Shown here piece after piece: positions 44,823 to 54,101 of a stretch of 64,000 nucleotides of DNA; positions within the stretch are counted from its first letter, which is position 1; each line of letters starts with the position of its first letter. The stretch lies in contig NZ_VFTZ01000002.1 in the NCBI RefSeq assembly GCF_006440775.1, positions 310,001 to 374,000 on the forward strand, read 5' to 3'. The notes beneath the pieces were generated by a model. It was not told the origin of the DNA. It saw nothing but the letters and a program-made list of their open reading frames with translations, and searched no databases. The translations under genes were made by a program, and so were the position numbers. Source of the stretch: Mesorhizobium sp. B2-7-2. GTDB taxonomy: Bacteria; Pseudomonadota; Alphaproteobacteria; Rhizobiales; Rhizobiaceae.

Positions 44823-45120
44823 GTCACACATTCGGCGGCTTACCGATGCCGAGGAAGCCGAAATTCAAAGACAGATTGCTGCCGATCCCGAGGACGGGGA
44901 GGCGACCGACGAACAGTTGGCACAAGCCAAGCCTTTCGCGGAAGCGCTCCCGGAACTTTTCGAGAGCATAAGGCGTTCCCGTGGCCGACCGGCCCTGGAG
45001 AAACCAAAGCAAGTCGTCTCCATCCGCCTGGACCAGGACGTTGTCAGAAAATTCAAGGCGACCGGCAAGGGTTGGCAGGCACGGATAAATGAAGTGCTGA
45101 AAAACGCGAAGCTAAGGTAG
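44809..45120 (+). CDS. brnA: BrnA family antitoxin
   Basis: A 103-residue antitoxin. The N-terminal part is acidic (TDAEEAEIQRQIAADPEDGE). The C-terminal part is a ribbon-helix-helix DNA-binding segment: VVSIRLDQDVVRKFKATGKGWQARIN. It neutralises BrnT and represses the shared promoter in known pairs. The ATG at 44809 lies within the last codons of brnT, the normal arrangement. Confidence 0.85.
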   Translation: MSNTKSHIRRLTDAEEAEIQRQIAADPEDGEATDEQLAQAKPFAEALPELFESIRRSRGRPALEKPKQVVSIRLDQDVVRKFKATGKGWQARINEVLKNAKLR

Positions 45121-45130
45121 GCCATACATT

Positions 45131-45724
45131 TCAGTTCAGCGGGATGTCGTTGTCGGCCTTGCTTGCCTGATAGGTGTCCGACAGCTCGTCATAGCGCGCC
45201 GCAATCCTGCCGATCCGAGCCTCCAGCCGCTGGCGCTCAGCCTCGGGCAAAGCCCTGACCAGCCGGCGGATGGAAAAACTCTTCCAATAGGCGTTCTCGG
45301 CATTGTAGCCGCCAGGATCGAGGGTGAAGACCTCTTTCAGGATCTTCAGGTCGTGAGGGATGGCAAAACTGTCGCGCGAATCCTCATGGCTGAAGAGGTA
45401 GTAGAAATTGTCGAAACCGGTCCAGGTGATCGCCGACAGGCAGAGCGAGCAGGGCTCGTGCGTGGCGACGAACAGCGCATCCTTGGTGTCGACGCGCTCG
45501 GCCTTGGGCATCTCGTAGAAGCGCTTCAGGCAATGCACCTCGCCATGCCAGAGCGGATTTTCCGTCTCGTTGTTGGTCTCGGCCAGCACCAGCGAGCGGT
45601 CATCCTTTCGCAGGATCGCGGCGCCGAACAGCTTGTTGCCATGGGCGACGCCTTGCGCCGTCTTCGGCATGATGTCGTGCTCGATCACATCGAGCAGGCG
45701 GTCGATCAGCGAAATGTCGGTCAT
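45131..45724 (-). CDS. Cytidine/deoxycytidylate-type deaminase family protein
   Basis: A 197-residue zinc deaminase. The zinc ligand His60 and catalytic Glu62 are in HGEVHCL, and Cys92 and Cys95 in PCSLCLSA. The substrate is not clear; the position at the end of the ureide-degradation genes suggests a purine base or related compound. It lies 15 bp after the ureidoglycolate lyase gene and probably shares its transcript. It faces brnTA tail to tail. Confidence 0.8.
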   Translation of the reverse strand: MTDISLIDRLLDVIEHDIMPKTAQGVAHGNKLFGAAILRKDDRSLVLAETNNETENPLWHGEVHCLKRFYEMPKAERVDTKDALFVATHEPCSLCLSAITWTGFDNFYYLFSHEDSRDSFAIPHDLKILKEVFTLDPGGYNAENAYWKSFSIRRLVRALPEAERQRLEARIGRIAARYDELSDTYQASKADNDIPLN

Positions 45725-45739
45725 GGGAATCGCGAGCTT

Positions 45740-46231
45740 TCAGTGAAGGTGGATCTCGTAGGGATGCGAGAAATAGAACTCTTCAAGATTGGAGCCGTCG
45801 CCACCGCGGTCGACGATGAGAAAATCCTGCTCCTCGCCGATCGGCGTCAGCACGCCGTGCCACAGGTTGCGGCGGTAGTTGATGCCTTGTCCGGGGCCGG
45901 CGAGAAAGGCATGCGGTTCACCCGGGCCGTCCTTCGTGTCATGGCAGACGACCACCAGGAACGGCCGCGGCGACAGCGGGATGAAGGCCTGGCTGCCGAG
46001 CGGATGGCGCTCGACCATGGTCAGCTTCAGCGGCATCTCATAGGGCGTGCCGCGCACCATCGAGATCAGCACGCGCGCGTTCGGGCCCGCAGCTTCCGCC
46101 GTGGCGAGGTCGTGATAGCGCATCGCCTTGCCGCCATTGATCGGGTAGCGGTTGTCGCCGCCCATGTCGATGACGTCGCCGAAGGGCGCGAAGTTTTCAC
46201 GGGTGAGTGGCTGGGCGACAATGCGGCTCAC
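45740..46231 (-). CDS. allA: Ureidoglycolate lyase
   Basis: A 163-residue cupin-like enzyme that splits ureidoglycolate to glyoxylate and urea. The N-terminus has AQPLTRENFAPFGDVID; GINYRRNLWHGVLTPIG and DFLIVDRGG follow, all typical of AllA. The start is GTG at 46231, which overlaps the preceding stop in a GTGA. Longer readings add residues without homology. It sits directly after the ureidoglycine aminohydrolase gene. Confidence 0.88.
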   Translation of the reverse strand: MSRIVAQPLTRENFAPFGDVIDMGGDNRYPINGGKAMRYHDLATAEAAGPNARVLISMVRGTPYEMPLKLTMVERHPLGSQAFIPLSPRPFLVVVCHDTKDGPGEPHAFLAGPGQGINYRRNLWHGVLTPIGEEQDFLIVDRGGDGSNLEEFYFSHPYEIHLH

Positions 46232-47088
46232 CGCGCCTTGCCTCCAAGATAGCCGCCAAGCCTGGCGTGACGGTTGACATCCTTGTAGAGCAGGTAGCGG
46301 AAATTGCCGGGGCCGCCGGCATAGCAGGCCTGCGGACAGAAGGCGCGCAGCCACATGAAATCGCCGGCTTCGACCTCGACCCAGTCCTGGTTGAGGCGGT
46401 AGACCGCCTTGCCTTCGAGCACATAAAGCCCGTGCTCCATGACGTGGGTCTCTGCGAAGGGGATGACCGCGCCGGGCTTCAGCGTCACGATGGTGACATG
46501 CATGTCGTGGCGCATGTCGGCCGGGTCGACGAAGCGGGTCGTTGCCCAGCGCCCTTCGGTGCCCGGCATCGGGCTTGGCGCCACGTCCTGGTCGCTGGAG
46601 AAGAAGGCTTCCGGCGCATCGAGGCCGTCGACAGCCTCATAGGCCTTCCGGATCCAATGGAAGCGGGCAGCAGTGCCGCTCTCGTTGCGCACCGTCCAGC
46701 CGCTCGACGGCGGCAGGAAGGCAAAGCCGCCGGGGGCAAGCACATGTTTTTTGCCGGCGAGCGATACGGTGAGCTCGCCCTCGACGACGAACAGCACACC
46801 TTCGGCGCCGGCATCGAGTTCGGGCCGGTCGCTGCCGCCGCCCGGCAGGACTTCGACGATATATTGCGAGAAGGTCTCGGCGAAGCCGGAGAGAGGCCTT
46901 GCGATGATCCAGGCCCGCGTCTCGTCCCAGAACGGCAGTGGGCTGGTGACGATGTCCTGCATCACGCCTCTGGGGATGACCGCATAGGCCTCGGCGAAGA
47001 CGGCGCGGCCGGTCAAAAGCTCGTTCTGGCCGGGATGGCCGCCATGCGGCGCATAATAGGTTCGCTCGGCAGTCTTGATCATATCCAT
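46228..47088 (-). CDS. (S)-ureidoglycine aminohydrolase, bicupin
   Basis: A 286-residue bicupin that releases ammonia from (S)-ureidoglycine to give (S)-ureidoglycolate (AllE/UGHY type; no symbol is assigned here). The second cupin holds the metal motif ETHVMEHGLYVLEGKAVYRL near 210-230, followed by DFMWLRAFCPQACYAGG. The N-terminal YYAPHGGHPGQ is also conserved in the family. It starts 14 bp after the puuE-uraD fusion and overlaps allA, so the ureide enzymes are made together. Confidence 0.88.
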   Translation of the reverse strand: MDMIKTAERTYYAPHGGHPGQNELLTGRAVFAEAYAVIPRGVMQDIVTSPLPFWDETRAWIIARPLSGFAETFSQYIVEVLPGGGSDRPELDAGAEGVLFVVEGELTVSLAGKKHVLAPGGFAFLPPSSGWTVRNESGTAARFHWIRKAYEAVDGLDAPEAFFSSDQDVAPSPMPGTEGRWATTRFVDPADMRHDMHVTIVTLKPGAVIPFAETHVMEHGLYVLEGKAVYRLNQDWVEVEAGDFMWLRAFCPQACYAGGPGNFRYLLYKDVNRHARLGGYLGGKAR

Positions 47089-47102
47089 GGGGATCCCTGG
47101 CG

Positions 47103-48527
47103 TTATTGCGGGAGCATGTCTTTCAGGCGAAGCAGCGCGATGCGCTCGACCTGTTTGCAGGCGGTTTCGAGCTCGGTGCCGCGGCTGTTGCCGATCCGCG
47201 CCTCGAACTCCGCCAGGATTTCGTCCTTGGTTTTGCCCTTGACCGCGATGATGAAAGGGAAGCCGAAGGTGGTGACATAGGCGGCGTTGAGTTTCGAGAA
47301 CAGCTCGCGTTCCTTGTCGGTCAGCGCGTCGAGCCCGGCGGACGCCTGCTCCTTGGCCGATTCCGGCGTCAGCCGCTTGGCCGCCGCCAGCTTGCCGGCG
47401 AGGTCCGGATGGGCGTTGAGCACGGAAAGCCGTTCGGCTTCCGTTGCCGCGCGGAAGACGCGGCAGAGCGCATTGTGCAGGCCGCCGGCGCTGTCATGCG
47501 CGGGCCCGAGTTCCAGTTCGTAGGCGCGCTCGGCGATCCAGGGCGAATGCTCGAACACGCCGCCGAAGGCATGCACGAATTCCTCGAACCCCATCCGCGA
47601 CGGCCGCAGCGCCGGCGCCTCGTAGGGATGCGTCTCGCGCCAGTGTTTGGCGATGTCGATGCGCCGTGTCAGCCAGACCTTGTCATGCGATTTCACATAG
47701 TCGACGAAGCGCTTCAGCGCCGCGACCCGTCCGGGACGACCGACTAGCCGGCAATGCAGGCCGATATTCATCATGCGCGGCCGCCCTGCCTTGCCCTCGG
47801 CATAGAGCGTGTCGAAACTATCCTTTAGGTAGGCGAAGAACTGGTCGCCGGAGTTGAAGCCCTGCGGCGTCGCGAAGCGCATGTCGTTGGCGTCGAGCGT
47901 GTAGGGGATGATGAGCTGCGGCTTCTCCAGCCCGTCGCGGTCGAACCAGTAAGGCAGTTCGTCGTCATAAGTGTCGGAGACGTAGTCGAAACCGCCTTCC
48001 TCGGCGACGAGCCGTACCGTGTTGACCGAAGTGCGGCCGGTGTACCAGCCGGTCGGCCGCGCGCCGGTCACCTCGTAATGCAGCTTGATGGTCTCTTCGA
48101 GATCGCGCCGCTCGTCCTCGGCCGAGTGGTCGCGATAGTCGATCCATTTCAGGCCATGCGAGGCGATCTCCCAGCCAGCCGCCTGCATGGCGGCCACTTG
48201 GTCGGGCGAGCGCGCCAGCGCCGTGGCGACGCCATAGCACGTCACCGGCACTTGCGCTTCGGTGAACAGCCGGTGGAGCCGCCAGAAGCCGGCCCGCGCA
48301 CCGTATTCATAGATCGATTCCATGTTCCAGTGGCGCTGGCCAATCCAGGCGGCGGCGCCGACGATTTCGGACAGGAAGGCTTCCGAAGCCTTGTCGCCAT
48401 GCAGCACGCAGTTCTCGCCGCCCTCTTCATAATTGACGACGAACTGCACCGCCACATGCGCGCCGCCGGGCCATTTCGGATCCGGCGGATTTGCCCCGTA
48501 ACCGCGCATGTCCCGATCGTAACGCAT
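47103..48527 (-). CDS. Bifunctional allantoinase (PuuE) / OHCU decarboxylase (UraD)
   Basis: A 474-residue fusion. Residues about 1-305 are a PuuE-type allantoinase of the polysaccharide-deacetylase fold (VNYEEGGE, GWEIASHGLKWIDY, IGLHCRLVGRPGR). Residues about 315-474 are UraD (OHCU decarboxylase: ELGPAHDSAGG, LNAHPDLAGKLA). It thus makes (S)-allantoin from OHCU and opens the allantoin ring. The ATG at 48527 follows CAGGAGCGGCA. Fusion of these two consecutive steps occurs in several proteobacteria. Confidence 0.9.
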   Translation of the reverse strand: MRYDRDMRGYGANPPDPKWPGGAHVAVQFVVNYEEGGENCVLHGDKASEAFLSEIVGAAAWIGQRHWNMESIYEYGARAGFWRLHRLFTEAQVPVTCYGVATALARSPDQVAAMQAAGWEIASHGLKWIDYRDHSAEDERRDLEETIKLHYEVTGARPTGWYTGRTSVNTVRLVAEEGGFDYVSDTYDDELPYWFDRDGLEKPQLIIPYTLDANDMRFATPQGFNSGDQFFAYLKDSFDTLYAEGKAGRPRMMNIGLHCRLVGRPGRVAALKRFVDYVKSHDKVWLTRRIDIAKHWRETHPYEAPALRPSRMGFEEFVHAFGGVFEHSPWIAERAYELELGPAHDSAGGLHNALCRVFRAATEAERLSVLNAHPDLAGKLAAAKRLTPESAKEQASAGLDALTDKERELFSKLNAAYVTTFGFPFIIAVKGKTKDEILAEFEARIGNSRGTELETACKQVERIALLRLKDMLPQ

Positions 48528-48696
48528 TGCCGCTCCTGCCCGATGGTCGAGATGAGGATATCGAAAGGAGTGCGCATGCATTCCCCCGAAAATTTTTGAA
48601 AGTGCTTTTTGCCGCACTCCGCTCGACCTGGGCTTATGCATCGCCTTTAATTGGCGCACAATTGACCTGAAACTGAACCGGGATGGGAGGCGGCCA

Positions 48697-49071
48697 GTGG
48701 CAGAGACGTCGAAAGCCGATGGCGGGCGCCTGACGACCCATGTGCTCGACACCGCGTCCGGCCGGCCGGCAAAGGGCCTGTCGATCGGCCTTTTTCGCAT
48801 CGAGGGCCAGGGCCGTACGCATCTCAAGACCGTCGCCACCAACGATGACGGGCGCTGCGACGCGCCGCTGCTCGCCGGCGCCGATTTCCGCACCGGCGAG
48901 TATGAGCTGGTCTTCGCTGCCGGCGATTATCTGCGCGGCCAAGGGATCGACCTGCCGCAACCCGCTTTCCTGGACATCGTGCCGATCCGCTTCGGCATGG
49001 CGGAGAAGCGGCATTATCACGTCCCGCTCTTGATTTCGCCCTATGGCTACTCGACCTATCGGGGGAGCTGA
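48697..49071 (+). CDS. uraH: 5-hydroxyisourate hydrolase (transthyretin-related)
   Basis: A 124-residue enzyme that opens 5-hydroxyisourate to OHCU in the urate pathway. It has the N-terminal [14 protein letters not shown] with the catalytic His, and the C-terminal signature [12 protein letters not shown] at 48697 is the start, preceded by GGGAGGCGGCCA. It is divergent from puuE-uraD and followed 3 bp later by xdhA. Confidence 0.93.
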   Translation: MAETSKADGGRLTTHVLDTASGRPAKGLSIGLFRIEGQGRTHLKTVATNDDGRCDAPLLAGADFRTGEYELVFAAGDYLRGQGIDLPQPAFLDIVPIRFGMAEKRHYHVPLLISPYGYSTYRGS

Positions 49072-49074
49072 GAC

Positions 49075-50550
49075 ATGGCTGAGACCCGCAATCAGATACG
49101 CTTTATCCTGAACGGCAGCGACGTGGCGCTGAAAGACGTCGCACCCGATGCGACTTTGCTCGACTGGCTGCGGCTCAACCGTTCGCTGCGCGGCACCAAG
49201 GAAGGTTGCGCCGAGGGCGATTGCGGCGCTTGCGCGGTGCTGGTCGGCAAGCTTTCGGCCGAAGGTCTCGTCTATGAAAGCGTCAATGCCTGCATCCGCT
49301 TCATGGGCTCGCTCGACGGTACCCATGTCGTGACGGTGGAACATTTGCGCGGCGACGGCGAAAAGCTGCATCCGGTGCAGCAGGCGATGGTCGATTTCCA
49401 CGGCTCGCAATGCGGCTTCTGCACGCCGGGCTTCATCATGTCGCTCTACGGGCTGTGGATGAAGACGCCCGACCCGTCCAACGCGGCGATCGAAAAGGCG
49501 CTGCAAGGCAACCTCTGCCGCTGCACCGGCTATGAGGCGATCATGCGCGCCGCGCACGCCATTTCGAGCTACGGCAAGGCGGCTAAGGATCCGCTGGCCG
49601 TGGAGCGCGATGACATCACCGCGCGGCTGAAGGCACTGCGCGATGGCGCCAGGGTCGAGATCGGGTCGGGCAAGGTGCGGCTGATCGTGCCGGCCAGCGT
49701 CGACGATTTCGCCGCCTTGCTTGAGAAGGAACCGGGCGCCACCATCATCGCCGGCTCGACCGATGTCGGCCTCTGGGTCACCAAGCATATGCGCGACATC
49801 TCGCCGGCGATCTTCATCGGCGGCCTCGACGGCTTGCGTACGACCTCGGAAAAAGACGGCGTCATCACCATCAGCGCCGGCGTGACCTACACCGAAGCCT
49901 TCGAAACGCTGTCGAAGCGTATCCCGGCATTGGGACCGCTGGTCGACCGCATCGGCGGCGAACAGGTGCGCAACATGGGCACCATCGGCGGCAACATCGC
50001 CAACGGCTCGCCGATCGGCGATATGCCGCCGCCGTTGATCGCGCTCGGCGCGCAGCTCACGCTGCGCAAGGGCGAGGCCCGCCGCACCATACCGCTCGAA
50101 ACCTTCTTCATCGCCTATGGCAAGCAGGACCGTCAGCCTGGCGAATTCGTCGAATCCGTGCATGTGCCGGTGCCGGCAAAAGGAACGAAGTTTGCCGTCT
50201 ACAAGGTCACCAAGCGCCGCGACGAGGATATCACCGCGACGCTCGGGGCATTTTACCTGGCCTTGGCCAAGGACGGCACGGTGGCCGACATCCGCATCGC
50301 CTATGGCGGCATGGCGGCGACGCCGAAGCGCGCCGCGGCGGTCGAGAAGGCGCTGATCGGCAAAGTCTGGAACGAAGCGACGGTGGAGGCAGCGATGGCG
50401 CAATACGCCAAGGACTTCACGCCGCTCACCGATATGCGGGCGACCGCCGAATACCGGGCGCTGGCGGCAAGGAACCTTCTGCTGCGCTTTTATGTCGAGA
50501 CAACAGGAACGAAGGCGCCGTTCCAGGTCTCGCGCAACGAGGCCGCCTGA
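49075..50550 (+). CDS. xdhA: Xanthine dehydrogenase small subunit (FeS and FAD)
   Basis: A 491-residue subunit. N-terminal plant-type 2Fe-2S domain with Cys45, Cys50 and Cys53 (GCAEGDCGAC), then the second 2Fe-2S domain (CGFCTPGF and CRCTGYE), then an FAD domain (TIIAGSTDVGLWVTK, NMGTIGGNIANGSPIGD). It passes electrons from the molybdenum subunit to NAD+. GGGGAGC precedes the ATG. A palindromic repeat interrupts the gap to xdhB. Confidence 0.94.
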   Translation: MAETRNQIRFILNGSDVALKDVAPDATLLDWLRLNRSLRGTKEGCAEGDCGACAVLVGKLSAEGLVYESVNACIRFMGSLDGTHVVTVEHLRGDGEKLHPVQQAMVDFHGSQCGFCTPGFIMSLYGLWMKTPDPSNAAIEKALQGNLCRCTGYEAIMRAAHAISSYGKAAKDPLAVERDDITARLKALRDGARVEIGSGKVRLIVPASVDDFAALLEKEPGATIIAGSTDVGLWVTKHMRDISPAIFIGGLDGLRTTSEKDGVITISAGVTYTEAFETLSKRIPALGPLVDRIGGEQVRNMGTIGGNIANGSPIGDMPPPLIALGAQLTLRKGEARRTIPLETFFIAYGKQDRQPGEFVESVHVPVPAKGTKFAVYKVTKRRDEDITATLGAFYLALAKDGTVADIRIAYGGMAATPKRAAAVEKALIGKVWNEATVEAAMAQYAKDFTPLTDMRATAEYRALAARNLLLRFYVETTGTKAPFQVSRNEAA

Positions 50551-50585
50551 TGCGAATCAACGCGGGCAAGCGGTCGCCAGTAGCA

Positions 50586-50732
50586 CCCTTCTCCCCGTTC
50601 ACGGGGAGAAGATGCCGGCAGGCAGATGAGGGGCGGCGCCGACTCCGGCCAGTCACTGCAAACTCGTCGACGTCACCGCTGCCCCTCATCCGACCCTTCG
50701 GGCCACCTTCTCCCCGTGAACGGGGAGAAGGG
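50586..50732. repeat. Palindromic intergenic element (RIME-like), copy B, inside the xdh operon
   Basis: About 147 bp with inverted arms: CCCTTCTCCCCGTTCACGGG on the left, matched by CCCGTGAACGGGGAGAAGGG on the right, plus internal GATGAGGGGC/GCCCCTCATC. It belongs to the same family as 34193-34347. It occupies nearly the whole xdhA-xdhB gap and ends 12 bp before the xdhB start codon, just ahead of its AAGGAGG ribosome binding site. Confidence 0.75.
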
Positions 50733-50743
50733 AAGGAGGCTAA

Positions 50744-53107
50744 ATGAACAAGCACGCCACTCCCAACCTCAAGGCGGAAAAGATCGCCGGCGGCGTCGCC
50801 ACCGACCAGCGGCACGATTCCGCGCACAAGCATGTCAGCGGCGCCGCTGTCTATATCGACGACATGCCGGAGCCTGCCGGCACGCTGCATATCGGCCTCG
50901 GCCTCTCCAAGATCGCGCACGGCACGCTGAAAAGCGTCGACCTGTCGGCGGTGCGCTCAGCCCCGGGCGTCGTCGACGTTCTGACCCATGCCGATGTTCC
51001 CGGCGAGAACGATGTTTCGCCGAGCAACATGCATGACGATCCGGTGCTCGCCGAAGGCAAGGTTGAGTTTTACGGCCAGCCGATCTTCGCCGTGGTTGCC
51101 GAGACGCGTGAGGAAGCGCGCCGCGCGGCGCGTCTCGCAAAAATCGAGTACGACGAGCTTCCGGCCGTCATCGACATCTGGAACCTCGACACGGTCAACG
51201 ACAAGCAGGTCACCACGCCGCTGATCCTGAAGCGCGGCGATGCCGCCGCGGCGATTGCCGCCGCTCCGCGCCGCATCAAGAACCGCATGTGGCTCGGCGG
51301 CCAGGACCATTTCTATCTCGAAGGCCAGGTCTCGCTGGCGATCCCCGGCGAGGACGACGAGGTCGTCGTCTATTGCTCGACGCAGGGCCCGAGCGAGACG
51401 CAGCATCTGGTCGCCCATGCGCTCGGCGTGCCGAGCCATGCGGTGACAGTCGAAGTGCGCCGCATGGGCGGCGGCTTCGGCGGCAAGGAGACGCAGGCCA
51501 ACCAGTGCGCGGCCATCGCGGCGATCGCCGCCAAGAAGCTGAAGCGCGCGGTGAAGATCCGGCTCGACCGCGACGAGGACATGACCGCCACCGGCAAGCG
51601 GCACGACTTCGCCATCGACTACGAGGTCGGCTTCGACGACGAGGGTAATATCCTGGGCGTCGATTTCACCTATGCGCTGCGCTGCGGGTTCTCCGCCGAT
51701 CTCTCCGGTCCGGTCGGCGACCGCGCGCTGTTCCACTGCGACAACGCCTATTTCTATCCGGCGGTGCATGCGAAATCGGCGCCGCTCTACACCAACACCG
51801 TGTCCAACACCGCCTTCCGCGGCTTCGGCGGCCCGCAAGGCATGGTCGGCGCGGAGCGCGTCATCGACGAGGTTGCCTTCGCCGTCGGCAAGGATTCGCT
51901 CGAAATCCGCAAGTTGAATTTCTACGACCCGATGGAGGCCATCGGCGAGCGCAGCGTCACGCCCTATCACCAGAAGGTCGAGGACTGCATCATCCAGCGC
52001 ATCGTGGCCGAGCTGGAGGAAAGCGCGGACTATGCGCGGCGACGCCGCGAGATCGGCGCCTTCAACAACAACAGCCGCTTCATCAAGCGCGGTCTGGCGC
52101 TGACGCCGGTAAAGTTCGGCATCTCCTTCACCAAGACGGAGGCGAACCAGGCCGGCGCGCTGGTGCATGTCTATGCCGACGGCTCCGTCCATATGAACCA
52201 TGGCGGCACCGAGATGGGCCAGGGCCTGCACCTCAAGGTGGCGCAGGTCGTGGCCGAGGAGTTCCAGATCGACCTCGACCGGGTCAAGATCACCGCCACC
52301 ACCACCGCCAAGGTGCCGAACACCTCGCCGACGGCCGCGTCGTCCGGCGCCGACCTCAACGGCATGGCGGCGCAGGACGCCGCCCGCCAGATCCGCAAGC
52401 GGCTGACCGATTTCGCCGCCGACAAATACCAGGTTCCGCACGACCAGGTCGTGTTCCTGCCCAACCGGGTGCGCATCGGCAACCAGGAAGTGGCCTTCAA
52501 CGATCTGGTCAAGCAGGCCTATGTCAATCGCATCCAGCTCTCGGCGGCAGGCTTCTACAAGACCCCGAAGATCCATTGGGACCGCAGCAAGGGCCGCGGC
52601 CATGCCTTCTATTATTACGCCTATGGCGCGGCCTGCTCGGAAGTGTCGGTCGACACGCTCACCGGCGAATATGTCGTCGAGCGCACCGATATCCTGCATG
52701 ACGCCGGCCGCTCGCTGAACCGGGCGATCGATCTAGGCCAGGTCGAGGGCGGCTTCATCCAGGGCATGGGCTGGCTGACGACAGAGGAGCTGTGGTGGGA
52801 CGACGGCGGCCGGCTGCGCACGCATGCGCCGTCGACCTACAAGATCCCGCTCGCGTCCGACCGTCCGAAAATCTTCAACGTTAAGCTGACCGACTGGTCG
52901 TCTGCCTATGAACCGACCATTCATCGCTCAAAGGCGGTGGGCGAGCCACCGCTGCCACACGGCATGTCGGTGCTGCATGCGCTGTCGGACGCGGTGGCCA
53001 GCGTCGCGGATCACGAGATTTGTCCACGCCTTGATGCGCCGGCGACGCCGGAACGGGTGCTGATGGCGATCGAGTGGCTCAAGCAGGAGGCCGCGAAGCC
53101 GGCTTGA
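50744..53107 (+). CDS. xdhB: Xanthine dehydrogenase molybdenum subunit
   Basis: A 787-residue catalytic subunit that hydroxylates hypoxanthine and xanthine to urate. It has the molybdopterin-binding GGGFGGKET, the region FRGFGGPQGM, MNHGGTEMGQGLH and near the C-terminus AVGEPPL with the conserved Glu-Pro-Pro stretch. A GGAAGGAGG ribosome binding site precedes the ATG. It forms a heterotetramer with XdhA. Confidence 0.94.
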   Translation: MNKHATPNLKAEKIAGGVATDQRHDSAHKHVSGAAVYIDDMPEPAGTLHIGLGLSKIAHGTLKSVDLSAVRSAPGVVDVLTHADVPGENDVSPSNMHDDPVLAEGKVEFYGQPIFAVVAETREEARRAARLAKIEYDELPAVIDIWNLDTVNDKQVTTPLILKRGDAAAAIAAAPRRIKNRMWLGGQDHFYLEGQVSLAIPGEDDEVVVYCSTQGPSETQHLVAHALGVPSHAVTVEVRRMGGGFGGKETQANQCAAIAAIAAKKLKRAVKIRLDRDEDMTATGKRHDFAIDYEVGFDDEGNILGVDFTYALRCGFSADLSGPVGDRALFHCDNAYFYPAVHAKSAPLYTNTVSNTAFRGFGGPQGMVGAERVIDEVAFAVGKDSLEIRKLNFYDPMEAIGERSVTPYHQKVEDCIIQRIVAELEESADYARRRREIGAFNNNSRFIKRGLALTPVKFGISFTKTEANQAGALVHVYADGSVHMNHGGTEMGQGLHLKVAQVVAEEFQIDLDRVKITATTTAKVPNTSPTAASSGADLNGMAAQDAARQIRKRLTDFAADKYQVPHDQVVFLPNRVRIGNQEVAFNDLVKQAYVNRIQLSAAGFYKTPKIHWDRSKGRGHAFYYYAYGAACSEVSVDTLTGEYVVERTDILHDAGRSLNRAIDLGQVEGGFIQGMGWLTTEELWWDDGGRLRTHAPSTYKIPLASDRPKIFNVKLTDWSSAYEPTIHRSKAVGEPPLPHGMSVLHALSDAVASVADHEICPRLDAPATPERVLMAIEWLKQEAAKPA

Positions 53108-53151
53108 AACGTGCAATTCGGGCCGAAAAACACTATATTTCCCAAGTGGAA

Positions 53152-54063
53152 ATGCAGACGATGAACTCGAAAGCACAACAGCTGAAGGAATTCCTCGGCC
53201 GGGTCGGCCAGGCTGCGTTGGTTGAAGTGGCGGCGACGAAGGGTTCGACCCCGCGCGAGGCCGGTGCCTTCATGCTTGTCTCGGCCTCGTCGATTCTTGG
53301 CACCATCGGCGGCGGCCAGCTCGAATACATGGCGATCGACAAGGCGCGGCAGGTATTGAATGCAGGGCAGCGGCCGCGATCTCCCGCCAGTGAAGCCCGC
53401 ATCGAGGTCGATGAGGTCTGCGCAACGCTGGACGTTCCGCTCGGGCCGGAGATCGGCCAATGCTGCGGCGGCCGCGTCGAGGTGTCGATCCGCCTCGTCG
53501 ATGGTTCACTGGAACAGCAACTGATCGCCAAGGCCGAAGCGGAAGAGGCCCATCTGCCGCATGTCTATGTGTTCGGCGGCGGCCATGTCGGCCAGGCGCT
53601 GGCCGCGTCGCTCGCGCTGCTGCCGATCCATGTCGTCGTCGTCGAGACCCGCGCCGAGGCGCTGGAAGGCATGCCGGAAACGGTGAAAACACGGCTGACA
53701 TCGTTGCCCGAAGCCGTGGTGCGCGAGGCGCCGGCCAGATCGGCCTTCGCGATCCTGACTCATGATCATGCGCTGGATTTCCTGATCGTCGCCGAGGCGC
53801 TGAAGCGTGACGACAGCGCCTATGTCGGCATGATCGGTTCGAAGACCAAGAAGGCGACCTTCAGGAACTGGTTCCTGAAATCCGCGGAGGGCAGCGAAGC
53901 GCAGTTCGCCCGGCTCGTCTCGCCGATCGGCGGCAATGCCGTGAAGGACAAGCGCCCGCCGGTGATCGCCGCGCTCGCCGCCGCAGAGATCATGACGTCG
54001 CTGGTGGCGCACACCGTCGAGGCGCCAAGGGCCGCCGGCGCCGAGAAGATGATGGCCGGCTAA
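53152..54063 (+). CDS. xdhC: XdhC, molybdenum-cofactor insertion chaperone
   Basis: A 303-residue protein that binds and sulfurates the molybdenum cofactor and delivers it to XdhB. N-terminal KGSTPREAGAFMLVS and GTIGGGQLEY are typical, as is CCGGRVEVSIRL. The C-terminal Rossmann part has YVFGGGHVGQALAASLA and YVGMIGSKTKKA. ATG at 53152 and at 53161 are both possible starts. It lies 44 bp after xdhB. Confidence 0.93.
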   Translation: MQTMNSKAQQLKEFLGRVGQAALVEVAATKGSTPREAGAFMLVSASSILGTIGGGQLEYMAIDKARQVLNAGQRPRSPASEARIEVDEVCATLDVPLGPEIGQCCGGRVEVSIRLVDGSLEQQLIAKAEAEEAHLPHVYVFGGGHVGQALAASLALLPIHVVVVETRAEALEGMPETVKTRLTSLPEAVVREAPARSAFAILTHDHALDFLIVAEALKRDDSAYVGMIGSKTKKATFRNWFLKSAEGSEAQFARLVSPIGGNAVKDKRPPVIAALAAAEIMTSLVAHTVEAPRAAGAEKMMAG

Positions 54064-54101
54064 GTCCGCCGGCCATGTTGTGAAAGCCGGGAAGCGTCTG
54101 G

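Noticed and set aside
50957..52699. 580-codon minus-strand frame opposite xdhB
   Set aside because: Antisense to the conserved molybdenum subunit gene; no independent support.
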